A stretch of DNA of 17,962 bases. It comes from an uncultured Bacteroidia bacterium. Lineage in GTDB: Bacteria > Bacteroidota > Bacteroidia > Bacteroidales > UBA932. The DNA lies in assembly GCA_902767465.1 (NCBI GenBank), contig CACXHM010000003.1:1-17962 (forward strand), given 5' to 3'. Below the pieces are notes generated by a model that did no database searches, had not been told where the DNA came from, and saw only the letters and a program-made list of their open reading frames with translations. This document shows positions 14,687 through 17,962 of the stretch, in pieces; within the stretch, counting starts at the first letter, position 1; the number at the start of each line of letters is the position of its first letter. A program made the translations under genes and the position numbers.

Positions 14687-14694
14687 TATTTTTG
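14687..14694 (+). promoter_or_regulatory. Candidate -7 element of the nucleoside permease gene
   Basis: TATTTTTG fully matches TAnnTTTG. The transcription start should be near 14699, giving a leader of about 25 bases to ATG 14725 (or 11 to the alternative ATG 14710). It lies 22 bases from the divergent tgt element. Confidence 0.6.
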
Positions 14695-14724
14695 CAGTCA
14701 CAACCAATAATGATTCTACCTCTT

Positions 14725-16029
14725 ATGAACAAATCCAATGTCAGCCTCAAGCTGATTCTGATGAATTTCCTGGAGTTCGCCGCGTGGGGAGCATACCTCA
14801 CTTCAATGGGCAGTTTTCTCGGCAAGGCCGGTCTTGGTCCGCAAATATGGCTGTTCTTTGCCACCCAGGGTTTTGTATCCATATTCATGCCCGCACTGAT
14901 GGGCATCATCGCAGACAAGTGGATTCCAGCGCAGAAAGTCCTGTCCCTCTGCCAGGGATTTGCAGGGCTTTTCATGCTCGCAACAGGTTGGTATGCAATG
15001 AGCCATATCACCCTCACGGACGGAGCCTATGTGGTTGCGGATGGTTTCAACTTTGCCGTCTTCTACCTCTGCTACCTTTTTAGCGTCGCGTTCTTTATGC
15101 CGACCATCGCCATCTCCAATTCCGTCGCCTATAATGCATTGGAAAAAGCAGGGAAAGATCCGGTCAAGGATTTTCCCCCGATCCGTGTATTCGGCACGAT
15201 AGGCTTCATCCTGACGATGCTGTTCGTTAATTTCATAAAGAACGGTGACGGCATTCAATATCAGCATACCTACAACCAATTCTTCGTTTCCGGTCTTTTG
15301 AGCCTGCTGCTCTGCGGCTATGCCCTCACCCTGCCGGACTGCCCATGCAAACCCAAGTCAGAGGGCACACAGTCATTTGCCGAAGCCACGGGTCTGAACG
15401 CCTTCAGGCTGTTCAAAGACCGCCAGTTCGCCGTCTTCTTCATTTTCTCCATGCTCCTTGGAGCCTCTCTTCAAATTACAAACGGATACGCCAATACCTT
15501 TATAACTTCTTTCAAGGACAATCCGCTCTATGCCAATGCATGGGGAGCAAACAATGCCAATGCCCTGATTTCCCTGAGCCAGGTATCTGAAACCCTCTGC
15601 ATACTCCTTATTCCGTTCTTCATGAAGAAATTCGGCATCAAGAAAGTAATGCTCATAGCGATGTTCGCCTGGGTATTCCGCTTCGGTTTCTTTGGAGCCG
15701 GCAATCCTGGAGGGGGCGTATGGATGTTTGTCCTCAGCTGCATCGTCTACGGCGTAGCATTCGATTTCTTCAATATATCAGGATCACTGTTCGTCAATGA
15801 AAATACAGACAAGGGGATACGTTCTTCGGCACAAGGTCTCTTTATGCTCATGACAAACGGCTTAGGAGCCTCAATAGGTACATGGGCTGCCGGACGGGTA
15901 GTAAACCATTTCGTATATAATGCAGCCGTGCCATCCTGGAGCACCGCATGGTTTATTTTTGCCACTTACGCCCTGGTGGTAGGCATTCTGTTCGCCATTT
16001 TATTCAAAGACCCTCAAAAGGTACGCTAA
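14725..16029 (+). CDS. Nucleoside:proton symporter of the NupG/MFS type
   Basis: This 434-residue inner-membrane permease has about 12 hydrophobic segments and the NupG-type opening SLKLILMNFLEFAAWGAYLTSMG, written here as residues 7-29 in two parts: SLKLILMNFLEF and AAWGAYLTSMG. Other family marks are PALMGIIADKW (56-66), a mid-protein PPIRVFGTIGFI (151-162) and the late NTDKGIRSSAQGLFMLMTNG. NupG-family proteins bring in nucleosides with protons. I chose ATG 14725 because family members begin with a short Met-(few residues)-KLKL-type end; ATG 14710 would add five residues. The same frame is open leftward through all of tgt, but that part is antisense and lies upstream of the promoter. It is divergent from tgt, which raises the chance of a queuosine-related substrate, though ordinary nucleosides remain most likely. 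Confidence 0.88.
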   Translation: MNKSNVSLKLILMNFLEFAAWGAYLTSMGSFLGKAGLGPQIWLFFATQGFVSIFMPALMGIIADKWIPAQKVLSLCQGFAGLFMLATGWYAMSHITLTDGAYVVADGFNFAVFYLCYLFSVAFFMPTIAISNSVAYNALEKAGKDPVKDFPPIRVFGTIGFILTMLFVNFIKNGDGIQYQHTYNQFFVSGLLSLLLCGYALTLPDCPCKPKSEGTQSFAEATGLNAFRLFKDRQFAVFFIFSMLLGASLQITNGYANTFITSFKDNPLYANAWGANNANALISLSQVSETLCILLIPFFMKKFGIKKVMLIAMFAWVFRFGFFGAGNPGGGVWMFVLSCIVYGVAFDFFNISGSLFVNENTDKGIRSSAQGLFMLMTNGLGASIGTWAAGRVVNHFVYNAAVPSWSTAWFIFATYALVVGILFAILFKDPQKVR

Positions 16030-16048
16030 GCCCCTCGCAAAGTTTGTT

Positions 16049-16080
16049 CAACGCCAGTCTGTCATTCCAGGCTGGCGTTG
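16049..16080. terminator. Hairpin between the permease and the fimbrillin-like gene
   Basis: A 13-bp stem with one G-T pair (16049-16061 with 16068-16080; outer part CAACGCCAG / CTGGCGTTG) closes the 6-base loop TCATTC. It lies 20 bases past the permease stop, and its loop contains the stop codon of the convergent fimbrillin-like gene. Neither strand has a clear T-tract, so it may act as a 3'-end stabiliser or a weak two-way terminator. Confidence 0.6.
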
Positions 16081-17015
16081 ATTGCATTATCCAGCCATGG
16101 CTGAACACTGATTGACATTTCGAGTTCCGCTGCATTTCCTCCGACAGCAGTTGTAGTAATATTGTTGATGCACCCTCTCTGTATATCCACTTTGCCTGAA
16201 CGGATGAAATCCTGAGTATAATCCCCCTTTGTGAGAGTATAAGAAACAGTCAGAGAGTACTCTCCCGGTATCATCAGGAAGTCATTGGCACCAATATTCA
16301 AAGCCTTGTCGGAGAAAGAAGGAGGCGGCAGAATATACATTCCGAATGCATCATTATATTCTCCTTCGTCCCAGTTATCCACACGGGAAAAGCCGCCATA
16401 ATAACTCCCAAAATCATATCCTCCCATATTGTCGGTCCAATAATATGTTGACTCAGGAACACATTTTATACTGGCACTGATATTGGAAATGTCATATCCG
16501 CTCTGGGTATTTACGGTGAGCGTTCCGAGACGTGCAAAAATATGATAAAAAGAGAGATAGACCGTGGAACCGTAAGTAATATCGTTTTCCCAGGAAAGTG
16601 CTGAAGAAAAAACCACATCCTGCGTAGGGAGTCCCGACGGGAATATAAGCAGCGGCCTCGACGGAGAACAGTCATGTCTGAGCTCGAATTGCCTGTTGCA
16701 AGCCCAGAAAATAAATTCATCCCCACCAAGCGGCCAATATTTACCCGTTGTCCATAAAGAGCCGTTTTTAGTTGCCGTATAAGACAATATGTCGGCGGGA
16801 TCGCTATGGTAAGCATTATCTTTTAAATAGCCATAAAATGATGTAAGATTCTCCGTCGTCGTTTCGGTTACAGCTCTTGTTTTCAGGTTACAGGCACGGA
16901 AAGTAATTTCCTCAGACCTGTCAGGGCTGGATGATACACATTCTAAAAGTTTACTGCAGGATGCAGATAAGACGCCCATGGCAACTGCGGCCACGATAAA
17001 CATTCTGTTTTTCAT
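16062..17015 (-). CDS. Fimbrillin-family (Mfa-like) lipoprotein
   Basis: The 317-residue product has a lipoprotein signal (MKNRMFIVAA... VLSASC, lipid-bearing Cys20) and the marks of Bacteroidales fimbrillins: ITFRACNLKTRAVTETTTEN (37-56) with Arg47 in the usual 'TRA' stretch, LTSFYGYL (57-64), a W..GKYWPLGGDEFIFWA block (88-105), YLSFYHIFARLGTLTV (153-168) and a C-terminal GCINNITTT...LEMSISVQPW (281-307). In such pilins the lipoprotein is exported, cut after Arg and polymerised by strand exchange; minor fimbrillins act as anchor or tip. Which role this one has is not clear. The gene lies 16 bases after the unrecognised gene upstream, so they are probably one operon. Its stop sits in the loop of a hairpin shared with the convergent permease. 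Confidence 0.8.
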   Translation of the reverse strand: MKNRMFIVAAVAMGVLSASCSKLLECVSSSPDRSEEITFRACNLKTRAVTETTTENLTSFYGYLKDNAYHSDPADILSYTATKNGSLWTTGKYWPLGGDEFIFWACNRQFELRHDCSPSRPLLIFPSGLPTQDVVFSSALSWENDITYGSTVYLSFYHIFARLGTLTVNTQSGYDISNISASIKCVPESTYYWTDNMGGYDFGSYYGGFSRVDNWDEGEYNDAFGMYILPPPSFSDKALNIGANDFLMIPGEYSLTVSYTLTKGDYTQDFIRSGKVDIQRGCINNITTTAVGGNAAELEMSISVQPWLDNAINASLE

Positions 17016-17031
17016 TTTAAGTCGTTTTAGT

Positions 17032-17962
17032 TTAAAGACCTATGTCCGCCGTATTGTACACGGCAGGCACTGATCCGGTATGTAAAGTAAAATCAAGGAT
17101 ATTTGTTTCGTTTGCATCAGACCAGGTGCGCCAGCTCTTTGCCGAAATCTGTGTAAAAGCATAATCGAGAGAGTGCCAGCCATATCCTCCGTAGCTGAAA
17201 TCGTCGCCGCTTCCCAAGAGAACACGGTATTTAACGGGAGGTCCTGTAGGGGCCGTAGTCCCACCTTCCCTGGTAAGGGAGCGGAAAGTCAGGTATTTGA
17301 AAATTGTATCCGGACCGAAAATTCCGTCATAACCAAGACCCGGCTGACCGCTCTTGAATTCCTTCATCGATATTTCTATGTTCAGGTTGATATGTTTCGG
17401 CCTCGCTGCGCGGTATGATCCCTTGCCCGGTCCTGTTTCCGTATAATGGACCCCTGACAACTGCAGATAAGCACAGGCGTCGTTGATCGAGGCACATCCG
17501 TCCCGTTGCACTATGTCCTTTATTGTAAAACCGTTATATGCAAATGAGAAACTCCGGTTCATTCCAAGCAGGGTGTTGGTCCAGGAAGAATTGACTTCCC
17601 TTTTGGAATATCCTGTCAGATCATTTGAAGATAACTGCGGAGATGCAAGGCTGTAGCGGTTTTCATCTATGGCAAGCCCCGTCATGTCCGGTATTCCGGA
17701 AGTAATGCAGACAAAAGGCATATTGGCTGTCGAAACAGTCGCTTTCGTATTGTACCAGTGTGTATAGTAGGATATATACGAATCGACTGAACCATATACC
17801 TTTATGTCGAATTCGAATTTAAGGGGATTCCACATGGTCATATACATGTTGCTGTTTCCTTCACAGTCCATAGCTGCATCTGCATCGCCCCACTTGTATC
17901 CTTTATAGGAAAATGCCGGACAAAAACGCTCGCACAGGACATAACAGGTGAAACTGTCATGC
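17032..17962 (-). CDS. Unrecognised, probably exported protein (5' end beyond window)
   Basis: The frame is open from the right edge to the TAA at 17032, giving at least 309 residues; the true start is outside the window, and the in-frame ATG at 17871 is internal. I do not recognise the family. What is visible: a Cys-containing beginning (CYVLCERFC), many aromatic and Asn/Ser/Thr residues, beta-strand-like alternation (LKFEFDIKVYGSV, INLNIEISMKEF), a Gly/Asp/Tyr-rich patch (GSGDDFSYGGYGW) and no membrane helix. This look is typical of secreted or surface proteins of Bacteroidales. It lies 16 bases before the fimbrillin-like gene and is probably co-transcribed with it, so a fimbrial tip, anchor or accessory role is a reasonable guess from context only. 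Confidence 0.65.
   Translation of the reverse strand, partial: HDSFTCYVLCERFCPAFSYKGYKWGDADAAMDCEGNSNMYMTMWNPLKFEFDIKVYGSVDSYISYYTHWYNTKATVSTANMPFVCITSGIPDMTGLAIDENRYSLASPQLSSNDLTGYSKREVNSSWTNTLLGMNRSFSFAYNGFTIKDIVQRDGCASINDACAYLQLSGVHYTETGPGKGSYRAARPKHINLNIEISMKEFKSGQPGLGYDGIFGPDTIFKYLTFRSLTREGGTTAPTGPPVKYRVLLGSGDDFSYGGYGWHSLDYAFTQISAKSWRTWSDANETNILDFTLHTGSVPAVYNTADIGL

Noticed and set aside
13588..14709. A long rightward open frame antisense to the whole of tgt, continuous with the permease frame.
   Set aside because: The real permease begins at 14725, downstream of a perfect promoter element at 14687-14694. The upstream part has no family resemblance and mirrors the tgt codons, so it is an open shadow frame.
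17032..17871. A complete gene starting at ATG 17871.
   Set aside because: The frame remains open upstream to the window edge with normal-looking protein sequence, so this ATG is internal and the gene is 5'-truncated by the window.
1..17962. CRISPR arrays, insertion sequences, integrases, tRNA genes or attachment sites.
   Set aside because: No regularly spaced repeats, transposase-like proteins, cloverleaf-type sequences or terminal repeats were seen on either strand.

Overview
The window looks like chromosomal DNA from a member of the Bacteroidota, most likely order Bacteroidales. The evidence is a RNase Y / 6S RNA / zapA block, a 440-residue Ffh, a GH97 glycosidase, a GSCFA-domain protein, a fimbrillin-type lipoprotein, and repeated upstream octamers matching the Bacteroidota -7 promoter element TAnnTTTG, with little sign of Shine-Dalgarno sequences. 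I cannot name a genus from sequence alone.

Layout. Positions 1-1762 read leftward: a lone AraC-type DNA-binding domain, a small coiled-coil protein, zapA, a probable 6S RNA with a terminator, and the 5' part of rny (cut by the left edge). ffh (1834-3156) reads rightward and meets, tail to tail with a 4-base overlap, a leftward pair: a GH97 alpha-glycosidase (4883-6838) coupled to a 5'-nucleotidase-like lipoprotein (3153-4883). A GSCFA gene (6890-7747) reads rightward, divergent from GH97, and ends one base from the purine-salvage pair hpt-adk (leftward, 7749-8895). Divergent from hpt is a gene for an exported helix-hairpin-helix protein with a probable outer-membrane barrel (8950-10572). A terminator hairpin then separates it from a leftward, fully overlapping operon tgt-lptF/G-dut-murF (14652 down to 10681). 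Divergent from tgt is a nucleoside-type MFS permease (14725-16029), which converges on a leftward surface-protein pair: an unrecognised gene cut by the right edge and a fimbrillin-like lipoprotein.

How the genes work together. Most of the window is housekeeping: RNA decay and transcription control (rny, 6S RNA), division (zapA and its coiled-coil neighbour), membrane targeting (ffh), purine salvage (hpt, adk), nucleotide-pool cleaning (dut), tRNA queuosine modification (tgt), lipopolysaccharide export (lptF/G) and cell-wall precursor synthesis (murF). The accessory parts are the GH97/5'-nucleotidase pair (breakdown of exogenous glycans and nucleotides), the HhH-barrel protein and the fimbrillin pair at the right edge.

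No phage, transposon, CRISPR array or tRNA was seen, and I do not see an obviously new multi-gene system. The observations most worth following are the 6S RNA whose closing stem is built from the end of zapA, promoters placed so close to start codons that messages should be leaderless or nearly so, a Tgt lacking its zinc cysteines and divergent from a nucleoside permease, the HhH-barrel protein, and the fimbrillin partner of unknown family.
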